Below, one piece after another: positions 5,991 to 6,015 of a stretch of 6,015 bases of DNA. Under the pieces are notes generated by a model, which did not search any database, was not told the DNA's origin, and saw only the letters and a list, made by a program, of their open reading frames with translations. How positions within the stretch are numbered: the first letter of the stretch is position 1; each line of letters starts with the position of its first letter. The stretch is from Chlamydiia bacterium. GTDB lineage: Bacteria > Chlamydiota > Chlamydiia > Chlamydiales > FEN-1388. The stretch is taken from assembly GCA_023269335.1 (NCBI GenBank), contig JAHFTM010000122.1:1-6015 (forward strand). Reading direction: 5' to 3'. A program made the translations under genes and the position numbers.

Positions 5991-6015
5991 TTGAATGCAA
6001 ATGACCTTACGTATA

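Noticed and set aside
5995..6015. Possible start of a rightward gene (ATG at 5995 or 6001)
   Set aside because: Only up to seven codons are available, the ribosome binding site is weak (AGG), and no motif can be judged. It is recorded in the leader finding but not annotated as a gene.

Overview
The window comes from a bacterium of roughly 40% G+C with AAGGAG/AAAGGA-type ribosome binding sites. Two genes encode proteins with plausible Sec signal peptides, which fits a Gram-negative cell. Several proteins, especially the binding protein and the secreted hypothetical, are rich in cysteine. Together with the A+T-leaning codon use, this loosely suggests an intracellular or amoeba-associated lineage such as Legionellales or environmental Chlamydiae. 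That placement is a guess; no marker gene settles it.

Layout, left to right. Bases 1-710 (minus) hold the N-terminal 236 residues of an ABC transporter substrate-binding protein that runs off the left edge. Bases 711-1083 hold no convincing gene, only small repeats and hairpins. Bases 1084-1194 (minus) hold a 36-codon remnant of a short-chain dehydrogenase, directly downstream of a RidA-family gene (1213-1605, minus). RidA in turn lies downstream of a LysR-type regulator (1686-2588, minus). The regulator gene is divergent from a gene for a secreted or exported protein of unknown function (2680-3639, plus). The 91-bp spacer between them contains a GTTA-N7-TAAC dyad that matches the LysR T-N11-A consensus. 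A 102-bp convergent spacer with a 9-bp inverted repeat follows. Then comes a UbiD-family decarboxylase (3742-5373, minus), preceded on the same strand by an SRPBCC/AHSA1-like gene (5383-5805) whose stop codon overlaps the decarboxylase ribosome binding site. Bases 5806-6015 hold no supported gene but contain two hairpins and a palindrome.

How the genes may work together (inference). The SRPBCC and UbiD genes are almost certainly co-transcribed and could act on the same aromatic or unsaturated acid. LysR, RidA and the dehydrogenase remnant look like one unit that has lost its last gene. The LysR probably controls itself and the divergent secreted-protein gene. No complete, clearly new multi-gene system is visible. 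The best leads are the LysR/secreted-protein pair, the UbiD metal-site substitutions, the RidA lacking its catalytic arginine, and the decayed dehydrogenase.
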